64,000 bases of DNA, from contig NZ_BMFS01000002.1 of assembly GCF_014639075.1 (NCBI RefSeq), positions 294,228 through 358,227 of the forward strand, in the 5' to 3' direction. Of the stretch, positions 53,712 to 61,728 are shown one piece after another. This DNA is from Glycocaulis albus. Lineage in GTDB: Bacteria; Pseudomonadota; Alphaproteobacteria; Caulobacterales; Maricaulaceae. The stretch's first letter is position 1. Each line of letters starts with the position of its first letter. The notes beneath the pieces were generated by a model. That model saw only the letters and a program-made list of their open reading frames with translations. It was not told where the DNA came from and made no database searches. The position numbers and the translations under genes were made by a program.

Positions 53712-56048
53712 ATGGAGATGGTTTTTGCACATTCCGTGCAAGGGCAGGACCGTGAAAAATGGGAGCTGCTCGCCGATCATCTTCAGGCAGTGGGCAGTAC
53801 AGCGGCACAGTTTGCATCGTCGTTCGGAGCGGAGGCCGCTGCACAGTGCATGGGCTTGTTCCATGATATCGGAAAGTGCTCCGACGCCTATCAGGCTTAT
53901 ATCCGTCAGCCACAGGGCGACGCGCTACGCGGGCCCGATCACAGCACGGCTGGCGCCAGGGAGGCGGTAGAGGCGTTTGGCCCGTTGTGGGGGCGCCTGC
54001 TCGCCTATGGCATAGCCGGCCATCACAGCGGGCTGATGGATAGCGGCAAGCTGGACGAGCGGCTGGCCAAGGCACTCGAAGACTACGTAGGTTGGCAGGC
54101 TCATACCGGCATCCGGCCTTACAAGGCGGATTTAGTATCCATGGGGGTCGGCCAAGGCGCCAACACGATCGACAAAAGCTTCTCCGTCGCCTTTCTCGCG
54201 CGCATGCTGTTTTCCTGTCTCGTCGATGCGGATTTTCTAGAGACGGAGCGCTTTTACGCAGCCTCGCGGGGAGAGGCTGCACCACCGCGCGGCGGCGTAT
54301 TCGGTCAGCCCCACCTGGACAGGATACGCGCCCATTTGGCCGCAAAGCGTAACGCCAGTACGGACCTCAATCGCCTGCGTGGTGAGATACTTGATCACGC
54401 CACTTCGAAAGCAGCGCTTGAGCCAGGTCTGTTCACACTGACGGTGCCGACAGGAGGAGGCAAAACCCTTACCTCGCTCAGCTTCGCTGCTGAGCACGCC
54501 ATTCACCACGAACTTCGCCGAATCATCTATGTGATCCCCTTCACCTCAATCATCGAGCAGACGGCGCAGGTCTTCCGCGATGATGTCCGCTTGGGCGATG
54601 ACGTGCTGGAGCATCACTCCAATTTCGACTGGGACCGGTATGCGCCAGGGTCTGGCACCGATGAGGAAACGGAAGGGGCAGATGGAGGTGCTAAGCTGCG
54701 CCGCGATGCAGAGAACTGGAACGCGCCGCTGATCGTCACCACCTCCGTGCAGTTCTTCGAAAGCCTGTTCGCCGCACGGACCAGCCGGGCGCGCAAACTA
54801 CACAATATCGCGGGCAGTGTGATTATCCTCGACGAGGTTCAGTCCCTGCCGGTTCACCTGCTGCGCCCCTGCCTGGCAGCCATAGATGAGCTGGCTAAGA
54901 ATTACGGCGCCAGCGTAGTGCTCTGTACCGCCACCCAACCAGCCCTGCGTACTCAGGACGGTGCCCTGCCGCCCAAGACGGAAAACGGCCCGCCAGAGGG
55001 GCTGGATATTCCTGAAGAACGTGAACTAGCACCCGATCCGAAAAAACTTTACGACCGGCTCAAACGTGTCGCCGTTGACTGGTCGCGCGAGCCCGTCGGG
55101 GACGAGGCCATCGCTGCCCGTTTCGCGAAAAGTCCGCAAATGCTGTGCATCGTGAACAGCCGGGCCCATGCGCGCGAGCTGTTCGAAATGCTGCGCGATC
55201 AGGGACAGGCGGGTGCCGTTCATCTGTCCACACTGATGTGCGCCCGGCACCGGCGCAAAGTGCTCGATCAGTTGCGCAAGGATCTGAAGGAGGGCCAGCC
55301 AGTTCGCCTTGTTTCCACCAGCCTGATCGAGGCAGGCGTGGATATCGACTTTCCCGAAGTCTGGCGCGCCGCAACGGGGCTCGCCAGTATCGCCCAAGCG
55401 GCAGGCCGCTGTAACCGGGAGGCCGAGGCGGAGGGTCTGGGGCGTACCGTGGTGTTCGAACCGACCGGGCACAAGGTGCCGCCCATGATTGAGGCCTTCT
55501 ACACGGCGGCACGGCCCGTTCTGCGGGATCATCAGGAAGACGTGCTCGAACTTGACGCTATCAATGAATTCTACAAGCAGCTTTACTGGAATCAGGGCTT
55601 CAAAGCTCTGGACCGGGCCCGGCTGCCGGACGGGGAGAGACTGGCGATAATCCCGGCGATCCGCGCAGGCACGCCCAAGTGCAACTTCCCATTTGCATCC
55701 GTAGCCCAGGCGTTCCGGATGATCGATGACACGATGGTGCCGGTCATCATCCCGTACGACGGACGGGCGGAGGACGCGATCCGCAGTCTGCGTCATGCTC
55801 CGGTTCCGCCTGCCGGCGTGCAGCGCGTGCTGCAACAATATGTGGCACTAGTTCCCCGGAATGCGCGAGCCAGCCTGCTGTCGGCCGGAGCAGCCGAGAT
55901 GATCCGCCCGGACGATTATGGCGACCGCTTCGTCGTGCTGTCCCAGACTCGCTCCGGCGACCGTCCAGAACTGTATGATGAGGATCTGGGCCTGAGGCTT
56001 GATGCGGATCCGACCGCCCGTTCCAGCGAGAGTAATATTTTGTCCTGA
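53712..56048 (+). CDS. cas3: CRISPR-associated nuclease-helicase Cas3 (type I-C)
   Basis: 778 residues from ATG at 53712 with GGAGGAG upstream. The N-terminal HD nuclease has H23, the H51-D52 pair in LFHDIGKCSDAY, DHSTAGA and GHHSG. The superfamily 2 helicase has motif I VPTGGGKTLTS (near residue 245), DEVQ box ILDEVQSLP (near 373), motif III CTATQP, and motif VI region QAAGRCNRE. HD and helicase are fused in the standard order. Cas3 degrades DNA recognised by Cascade. It heads the operon cas3-5-8-7-4-1-2. Confidence 0.97.
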   Translation: MEMVFAHSVQGQDREKWELLADHLQAVGSTAAQFASSFGAEAAAQCMGLFHDIGKCSDAYQAYIRQPQGDALRGPDHSTAGAREAVEAFGPLWGRLLAYGIAGHHSGLMDSGKLDERLAKALEDYVGWQAHTGIRPYKADLVSMGVGQGANTIDKSFSVAFLARMLFSCLVDADFLETERFYAASRGEAAPPRGGVFGQPHLDRIRAHLAAKRNASTDLNRLRGEILDHATSKAALEPGLFTLTVPTGGGKTLTSLSFAAEHAIHHELRRIIYVIPFTSIIEQTAQVFRDDVRLGDDVLEHHSNFDWDRYAPGSGTDEETEGADGGAKLRRDAENWNAPLIVTTSVQFFESLFAARTSRARKLHNIAGSVIILDEVQSLPVHLLRPCLAAIDELAKNYGASVVLCTATQPALRTQDGALPPKTENGPPEGLDIPEERELAPDPKKLYDRLKRVAVDWSREPVGDEAIAARFAKSPQMLCIVNSRAHARELFEMLRDQGQAGAVHLSTLMCARHRRKVLDQLRKDLKEGQPVRLVSTSLIEAGVDIDFPEVWRAATGLASIAQAAGRCNREAEAEGLGRTVVFEPTGHKVPPMIEAFYTAARPVLRDHQEDVLELDAINEFYKQLYWNQGFKALDRARLPDGERLAIIPAIRAGTPKCNFPFASVAQAFRMIDDTMVPVIIPYDGRAEDAIRSLRHAPVPPAGVQRVLQQYVALVPRNARASLLSAGAAEMIRPDDYGDRFVVLSQTRSGDRPELYDEDLGLRLDADPTARSSESNILS

Positions 56049-56119
56049 TCCCATTTTCATTGCGCTGCACGGCACGGTTGCGCAAAGATAACGAACATAA
56101 GGCTGGGGAGATAATCGGG

Positions 56120-56794
56120 TTGACCATCCGTCTGCACGTCTGGGGCGATTACGCCTGTTTCACCCGTCCGGAAATGAAGGTCGAGCGCGTCAGCTATGAT
56201 GTCATGACGCCGTCCGCCGCGCGGGGCATCCTGGAAGCCATCCACTGGAAACCAGCGATCCGATGGCATGTGGATCGCATCCACGTCCTCAAACCGGTCC
56301 GGTTCCAGTCCATCCGGCGCAACGAGGTCGGCGCCAAGGCGAGCGCAGCCAACGCCGCAAGCGCCATGAAGCGCGGCACGACCGAGGGGCTGGGCATTGT
56401 GGTAGATGAGAACCGCCAGCAGCGTGCCGCGATGGTGCTGGTGGATGTGGCCTATGTGATCGAGGCGCATTTCAAGATGACGGACAAGGCTGGCGACGAT
56501 GACACACCGGCCAAGCACATCTCCATGTTCAACCGGCGCGCCGGCCAGGGCCAGTGTTTCCACCGCCCTTGTCTTGGCACGCGCGAATTTCCCGCCGAAT
56601 TCGCCCTGATCGGGGACGGTGACCCCCTGCCCGCCTGCAAGCTGGACCCCGATAAACGCGACGCCGATCTCGGCTGGATGTTGCACGACATCGATTTCGA
56701 GAGTGGGCGCAACGAGTCGCGCTTTTTCCGCGCTGAAATGCGCGACGGCATGATCGAGGTGCCGCCCTTTCACGCGCAGGAGACGGTGCGGTGA
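56120..56794 (+). CDS. cas5c: Type I-C Cas5 (Cas5c/Cas5d), crRNA-processing endonuclease
   Basis: 224 residues with a TTG start at 56120, chosen because GGGGAG lies nine bases upstream and the family N-terminus (TIRLHVWGDYACFTRPEMK) begins here. The frame is open to 56060 but with no Cas5 sequence. Features: ERVSYDVMTPSAARGILEAI and AKHISMFNRRAGQGQCFHRP, which contains the Lys-His pair expected at the active site. In type I-C, Cas5 replaces Cas6 for pre-crRNA cleavage and stays on the crRNA 5' handle. The stop overlaps the cas8c GTG start. Confidence 0.93.
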   Translation: MTIRLHVWGDYACFTRPEMKVERVSYDVMTPSAARGILEAIHWKPAIRWHVDRIHVLKPVRFQSIRRNEVGAKASAANAASAMKRGTTEGLGIVVDENRQQRAAMVLVDVAYVIEAHFKMTDKAGDDDTPAKHISMFNRRAGQGQCFHRPCLGTREFPAEFALIGDGDPLPACKLDPDKRDADLGWMLHDIDFESGRNESRFFRAEMRDGMIEVPPFHAQETVR

Positions 56795-58596
56795 GCGTGC
56801 TGCAGGCGCTTGACCGCTATTATGATCGCATTCCCGCCGTCGCGAAGCCGGGCTGGAGTCCCGAGAAATTCGGCTGGTGCATCGTGCTCGGCTCCAACGG
56901 GACGGTCGTGGATGTGGAAAACCTGCACGACCTCTCCGGCAAGAAGCCACAGGTGAAGAGCCATACCGTGCCAGCCGCCGTCAAGCGGACGGTCGGGATT
57001 GCGCCCAACTTCCTTTGGGACAAGACCGCCTACGTGCTGGGGCGCACGGCGGGCTCGGGAAAGCGCACGGCCGAAGAGCATGAAGCCTTCCGTACCCTAC
57101 ACATCGATGCGCTGAAGGGAGAAGGCGACGAGGGGCTGGCGGCTCTGCGAAGCTTCCTGACCAGCTGGACGCCGGAGCGTTTCGATCAGGCACCTTTCAC
57201 CGAAGACATGCTCGACGCCAATGTGATGTTCCGCTTACGCGGCGAGCGCTGCTATCTGCATGAGCGCCCGGCGGCGGAGGCGCTTGTCGCCAGACGGGCC
57301 GAGGCAGCAGGCGGTGAAAACAGCGTGATCTGCCTGATCACCGGCGAGGCGGGTCCGCCCGCGCGGCTGCACCCAACGATAAAGGGGGTGGAGGGGGCCC
57401 AATCGTCCGGTGCGGCGCTGGTATCCTTCAATCTCGACGCCTTCACCTCGCTGGGCAAGGAGCAAGGCGAGAATGCACCCACATCGGAGGGCGCGGCCTT
57501 CCGCTATGGCGCGGCGCTCAACCATCTCCTCACCCGCGACGGGCCCAACCGTCTGCGCAGGCCTATTGGCGACGCTACAGTCGTGTTCTGGGCCGACGCC
57601 AGCGAGGCCAAGGCTGCGGAAGCGGCCGACAATTTTTTCGCACGCTGCATCGATCCCGACATTTCCGACGAGGTGGAAGCTGCCACCATTCACGAAGACC
57701 TGAAGCAGATCGCGAAAGGCAAGCCGCTCAAATCCATACGCCCGGACATCACTGAAGGCACGCAGTTCCACGTCCTCGGTTTGTCGCCCAATGCCGCGCG
57801 TCTGTCAGTGCGCTTCTGGCTGACGGGCGATCTTGAGCACTTCGCCAGGGCTTTGGCGCAACACCACGCAGATCTGAGTCTGGAGCCGGAGCCGCTGGGC
57901 TGGGGCGCAGCGCCGTCGGTCAGCCGATTGCTGGTGCGCACCACGGCGGCTCAGGGCGACTTCAAGAATATTCCGCCGCTTCTGGCAGGAGAGGTCATGT
58001 GTGCGGTGCTGACCGGCACAAGCTATCCGCAAAGCCTTCTATCCGCCGCGATCATCCGCCTGCGGGCGGGCGACAGCGCCGCCACGGGCTGGCACGCGGC
58101 GGTCATTCGCGCCGTTCTCAACCGCCAGCGCCGACATTCTGCTACCCCGAAGAAAAGGGAGATTCCCATGGGCCTCGACAGGAGCCATGAAAACACCGGC
58201 TACCAGCTCGGCCGGCTGTTCGCCGTCTACGAGATGGCCCAGCGCGCCGCACTGGGCAAAGTCAACGCCACGATCCGCGACCGCTATTTCGGCGCGGCCT
58301 CGGCCACGCCCGCAGGCGTGTTCCCGCTCATCGTGCGCGGCGGCCAGAATCATCTGGCCAAGGTGCGCAAGGAAAAGCCCGGCTGGGCGAACCTGATCGA
58401 GCGCGAGCTGGAGGAGATCAACGGCCATTTCAAGCCGGGGCCGGGCGGCATCTGGCCACGCTCCCTGCGCCTGACCGATCAGGGCGAGTTCGCCATTGGA
58501 TACTACCACCAGCGCGCCACCAAGCTGACTAATGAGAAGGGCGATGCGCTCAGCGCCGAGACGCTCCCCGAAGAGATAGAAGGAGCCGACGCATGA
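56791..58596 (+). CDS. cas8c: Type I-C large subunit Cas8c (Csd1)
   Basis: 601 residues, normal length for Cas8c. The GTG start overlaps the cas5c stop (GTGA). The N-terminal region SVLQALDRYYDRIP is typical. Middle conserved blocks include CLITGEAGPPARLHPTIKGV and LVSFNLDAFTSLGKEQGENAP (about residues 188-230). Cas8c recognises the PAM and helps unwind target DNA. The C-terminal 142 codons probably also produce Cas11c from an internal start (separate entry). It overlaps cas7c by ATGA. Confidence 0.96.
   Translation: MSVLQALDRYYDRIPAVAKPGWSPEKFGWCIVLGSNGTVVDVENLHDLSGKKPQVKSHTVPAAVKRTVGIAPNFLWDKTAYVLGRTAGSGKRTAEEHEAFRTLHIDALKGEGDEGLAALRSFLTSWTPERFDQAPFTEDMLDANVMFRLRGERCYLHERPAAEALVARRAEAAGGENSVICLITGEAGPPARLHPTIKGVEGAQSSGAALVSFNLDAFTSLGKEQGENAPTSEGAAFRYGAALNHLLTRDGPNRLRRPIGDATVVFWADASEAKAAEAADNFFARCIDPDISDEVEAATIHEDLKQIAKGKPLKSIRPDITEGTQFHVLGLSPNAARLSVRFWLTGDLEHFARALAQHHADLSLEPEPLGWGAAPSVSRLLVRTTAAQGDFKNIPPLLAGEVMCAVLTGTSYPQSLLSAAIIRLRAGDSAATGWHAAVIRAVLNRQRRHSATPKKREIPMGLDRSHENTGYQLGRLFAVYEMAQRAALGKVNATIRDRYFGAASATPAGVFPLIVRGGQNHLAKVRKEKPGWANLIERELEEINGHFKPGPGGIWPRSLRLTDQGEFAIGYYHQRATKLTNEKGDALSAETLPEEIEGADA
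58168..58596 (+). CDS. cas11c: Cas11c small subunit, internal translation within cas8c (predicted)
   Basis: 142 codons in frame with cas8c from the ATG at 58168, with a strong ribosome binding site AGGGAGA six bases upstream, inside coding sequence where no such site is needed otherwise. The product would begin MGLDRSHENTGYQLGRLFAV and be mostly helical. Internal production of Cas11 from cas8 is known for type I-C and gives the small subunits of Cascade. The start fits in place and size; expression is not shown by sequence alone. Confidence 0.7.
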   Translation: MGLDRSHENTGYQLGRLFAVYEMAQRAALGKVNATIRDRYFGAASATPAGVFPLIVRGGQNHLAKVRKEKPGWANLIERELEEINGHFKPGPGGIWPRSLRLTDQGEFAIGYYHQRATKLTNEKGDALSAETLPEEIEGADA

Positions 58597-59513
58597 GCAA
58601 CCCGGTCACGAACCGTCACGAATTCGTCCTGTATTTCGACGTCGCCAACGGCAATCCCAATGGCGACCCCGATGCCGGCAACATGCCGCGCCTCGATCCG
58701 GAGACCAATCAGGGCCTCGTCTCCGATGTCGCCCTGAAGCGCAAAGTGCGCAATTATGTCTCCATGGCCAGCGGGCACCGGATTTACATGTCCGAGGGCT
58801 CTACGCTGAACCTCCTGCACAAAGAGGCTTGGACCGCAGTTCTGCCCGAGATCACCAAGGACGAGGATTTCAAGAGGCTGCCCAAGGACCAGCAGAAAGC
58901 CCGCGAACTGACCGCCTGGATGTGTGCGAATTTCTGGGACATCCGAACCTTCGGCGCAGTGATGAGCACTGGCGTGAATGCGGGTCAGGTGCGCGGGCCT
59001 GTGCAGTTCACCTTCGCGCGCTCGATCGAGCCAATCCTGCCGCTGGAGATATCCATCACCCGCATGGCGGCCACTACCGAGAAAGACGCCGAGGACAAGG
59101 GCGGGCGAACCATGGGCCGCAAGCATATCGTGCCCTACGGCCTTTACCGCGCCCACGGCTTCATCTCTGCTCCGCTGGCCAGCCATGAGACCAAGGGCAC
59201 CGGCTTTTCAGAAGACGATCTGAAACTGCTCTGGCAGGCACTATCGAACATGTTCGACCATGACCGATCGGCCGCGCGCGGCGAGATGGCCACGCGCAAG
59301 CTGATCGTGTTCCGGCACGAGAGCGCACTGGGCAATACGCAGGCCCAGTCCCTGTTCGACCGGGTGACCACACGCCGGGTGTTTGAGGGCGAGCGCCGCC
59401 CCGCAGGCGACAGCTCCACCCATAACTGGCCGCCCGCGCGCCACTGGAGCGATTACGAGGTCGTCATCGACCGTGACGGCCTGCCCGCAGGCGTGGAGAT
59501 TGTCGAGTACTAG
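58593..59513 (+). CDS. cas7c: Type I-C Cas7 (Csd2) crRNA backbone subunit
   Basis: 306 residues, start overlapping the cas8c stop (ATGA). RAMP protein with the family opening LYFDVANGNPNGDPDAGNMP and the following DVALKRKVRNYV. The central AVMSTGVNAGQVRGPVQFTF and the GRKHIVPYGLYRAHGF segment are conserved. Several copies coat the crRNA spacer in Cascade. Nine bases separate it from cas4. Confidence 0.97.
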   Translation: MSNPVTNRHEFVLYFDVANGNPNGDPDAGNMPRLDPETNQGLVSDVALKRKVRNYVSMASGHRIYMSEGSTLNLLHKEAWTAVLPEITKDEDFKRLPKDQQKARELTAWMCANFWDIRTFGAVMSTGVNAGQVRGPVQFTFARSIEPILPLEISITRMAATTEKDAEDKGGRTMGRKHIVPYGLYRAHGFISAPLASHETKGTGFSEDDLKLLWQALSNMFDHDRSAARGEMATRKLIVFRHESALGNTQAQSLFDRVTTRRVFEGERRPAGDSSTHNWPPARHWSDYEVVIDRDGLPAGVEIVEY

Positions 59514-59522
59514 GAAAGCGCC

Positions 59523-60155
59523 ATGCAGCCGCCCCTGGACAGGAACAGCGAGACAACGCTGACGCCGGTGTCGGCGTTGCAGCATTACCTCTTCTGCCCG
59601 CGCCAGTGCGCGCTGATCCATGTGGAACGCATCTGGACTGAGGATGCGGCGACCATGCAGGGGCGGTTGATGCATGAGCGCGTGGACGGCGCACGGCCCG
59701 ACCGGCGCGCAGGTGTGCGTATCGTACGCGGCCTGACCCTGCGTTCGCTGGCTCTGGGCCTTTCGGGCAAAGCCGATGCCGTGGAATTTCATGGAAAGAC
59801 ACCCTACCCGGTGGAGTACAAGCGCGGCCGGCCCAAGGCCCACCGCGCCGACGAGGTTCAGCTGTGCGCACAAGGACTTTGTCTCGAAGAAATGTTCGGC
59901 GTGGATGTGCCCGAAGGTGCGCTGTTCTACGGCCAGACCCGCAAACGGCAGGTTGTGCGCTTTGACGAGGATCTGCGCGCGCTGGTGCGCGAAACCGCCG
60001 CCGCCTGCCGCGCGATGATCACGGATGGCCGGACACCGCCGCCACGCAGAACGCCAGCCTGCAAGCGCTGTTCGCTGGCCAGCGAGTGCTTGCCGGACAA
60101 GCTGGAAAAGCCGCCCGGCGTATCGCGCTGGCTCGCCCGCCAGCTCGGCGATTGA
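59523..60155 (+). CDS. cas4: CRISPR-associated exonuclease Cas4
   Basis: 210 residues with AGGAAAG upstream of the ATG. RecB-like nuclease with an Fe-S cluster: the first cysteine in LFCPRQCALIH and the last three in ACKRCSLASEC. The nuclease core has GKADAVEF and YPVEYKRGRPK (the D...ExK metal site) and a QxxxY-type QLCAQGLCLEE. Cas4 trims and orients prespacers with Cas1-Cas2, selecting for PAM. It lies between the effector and the integration genes, as usual for type I-C. Confidence 0.95.
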   Translation: MQPPLDRNSETTLTPVSALQHYLFCPRQCALIHVERIWTEDAATMQGRLMHERVDGARPDRRAGVRIVRGLTLRSLALGLSGKADAVEFHGKTPYPVEYKRGRPKAHRADEVQLCAQGLCLEEMFGVDVPEGALFYGQTRKRQVVRFDEDLRALVRETAAACRAMITDGRTPPPRRTPACKRCSLASECLPDKLEKPPGVSRWLARQLGD

Positions 60156-60173
60156 AACAGGGCGGAAACGGCC

Positions 60174-61214
60174 ATGCGCAAACTGCTCAACACGATCTAC
60201 GTCACCAGCGAGGACGCCTGGCTGCGTAAGGACGGTGAAAACCTGGTGGTCGAGGCGGAGGGCGCCGAACGCGGGCGCGTTCCCCTTCATGTGATCGAAG
60301 GCGTGGTGTGCTTTAACCGGACAGGCGCCTCCCCTGCCCTGCTCGCCGCATGTGCCGAGAAGGCTATCACCGTGTCCTTCCTTACCCCCAATGGGCGCTT
60401 TCTGGCGCGCATGGAGGGACCGCGCTCAGGCAATGTACTGCTGCGGCGCAGGCAATACCGGCTTGCCGATGATGGTGATCAGTGCGCGCCCGTGGTGCGC
60501 GGCATTGTCACGGCCAAAGCAGCGAACCAGCGCACGGTAATCCGGCGCGCCCTTCGCGACCATGGGGAAAAAATCCAGCCCGCCGCAGCTGCCTCTCTGG
60601 AGCAGGCATCCCTCCGGCTGCAGCACATCGCCCGAAGAGCCGCAGCCGCAGATCAGATCGATGTTCTCCGGGGGCATGAGGGCGAAGCCGGTAACGCCTA
60701 TTTCGGCGCATTCAACGCAATGCTGCATGCAGGTGGAGACGCCTTCAGTTTCAACGGCCGGTCCCGCCGCCCGCCTCTGGATCGCGTCAACGCGCTTCTG
60801 TCCTTCCTCTATGCCATGCTGGGCCACGACTGCCGGTCTGCACTGGAGGGCGTTGGCCTCGACCCGCAGGTCGGCCTCCTGCATGCTGACCGGCCCGGCC
60901 GGGCGAGCCTCGCGCTGGATCTGATGGAGGAATTACGGCCTGTGCTGGCAGACCGGCTTGCGCTGACGCTCATCAATCGCGGGCAGGTAAAGGCACGCGA
61001 TTTTGTGGTGGATGCGGGGGGTGCGGTCAGCCTGACAGACGACGGCCGCAAACAGGTCCTCGTCGCCTGGCAGGAGCGCAAGAAGCGCGAGTTGCGCCAC
61101 CCCTTCCTCGGCGAAGTCGCCCCCATGGGCCTTGTACCTCATCTTCAGGCGCGTCTCTTGTCGCGGCACCTTCGCGGCGATCTGGATGGCTACCCGCCCT
61201 TTATCTGGAGATGA
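60174..61214 (+). CDS. cas1: CRISPR-associated integrase Cas1
   Basis: 346 residues. The N-terminal beta domain begins LLNTIYVTSEDAWL. The catalytic core has the metal ligands E in RGHEGEAGNAYF and H and E/D in GLLHADRPGRASLALDLMEE. NGRSRRPPLDRVNALLSFLY is conserved. Cas1 with Cas2 inserts new spacers at the leader end of the array. All metal-binding residues are present, so the locus should be able to adapt. Confidence 0.97.
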   Translation: MRKLLNTIYVTSEDAWLRKDGENLVVEAEGAERGRVPLHVIEGVVCFNRTGASPALLAACAEKAITVSFLTPNGRFLARMEGPRSGNVLLRRRQYRLADDGDQCAPVVRGIVTAKAANQRTVIRRALRDHGEKIQPAAAASLEQASLRLQHIARRAAAADQIDVLRGHEGEAGNAYFGAFNAMLHAGGDAFSFNGRSRRPPLDRVNALLSFLYAMLGHDCRSALEGVGLDPQVGLLHADRPGRASLALDLMEELRPVLADRLALTLINRGQVKARDFVVDAGGAVSLTDDGRKQVLVAWQERKKRELRHPFLGEVAPMGLVPHLQARLLSRHLRGDLDGYPPFIWR

Positions 61215-61217
61215 TCC

Positions 61218-61508
61218 ATGCTGATGCTTGTAACCTACGATGTCAGCACCGCGAGCCCGGGGGGCGCGAAGCGTCTTCGCCGCGTGGCGCGCGCCTGTCT
61301 TGATTTCGGCCAGCGCGTACAAAACTCAGTATTCGAATGCGAGCTTGAGCCTGCGCAATGGGTCGAATTGCGCGCCCGTCTGATTGCAGAAATCGACGAG
61401 AAAGAAGACAGTCTGCGCTTCTACCGTCTGGGTGCTGAGGGCAAGCGCCGTATTGAACACATCGGCGCCAAAGAAGTGCCCGACTTGGAAGGCCCGCTAT
61501 TATTCTGA
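61218..61508 (+). CDS. cas2: CRISPR-associated protein Cas2
   Basis: 96 residues, start 4 bp after cas1 with GGAGATG upstream. Ferredoxin-like fold with the first-strand VTYDVSTASPGGAKRLRRVAR, where the Asp follows YD, and QNSVFECELEP and DSLRFYRLG later. It forms the Cas1-Cas2 integrase complex. It is the last cas gene; the leader and array follow directly. Confidence 0.97.
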   Translation: MLMLVTYDVSTASPGGAKRLRRVARACLDFGQRVQNSVFECELEPAQWVELRARLIAEIDEKEDSLRFYRLGAEGKRRIEHIGAKEVPDLEGPLLF

Positions 61509-61728
61509 CCAACGTGCATTACTAACTGGATACACTCAGCCGCAGACATGCGCGAACCTGAATCGGTTGGCGATACGCCCGCAGGTTCGCGAAAGATTCA
61601 TCGACCTTACCGCACGCCATATTTAAGCGTTCCGTAAAACAACAACCGCTATCCTGAGGCCGGAAAGGTACAGGTTCGCGCAACACTCCCGTTTTCCCAT
61701 GACTGCACAACATGATAAGGCCTATGCA
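61509..61728 (+). promoter_or_regulatory. CRISPR leader
   Basis: 220 bp between cas2 and the first repeat, more AT-rich than its surroundings, with no reading frame of note. The 10-mer CAGGTTCGCG occurs three times: inverted at 61553-61562, and direct at 61584-61593 and 61673-61682. The first two form an inverted repeat with a 21-bp loop. This side is the adaptation end because the far array end carries the degenerate repeat. Confidence 0.85.
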
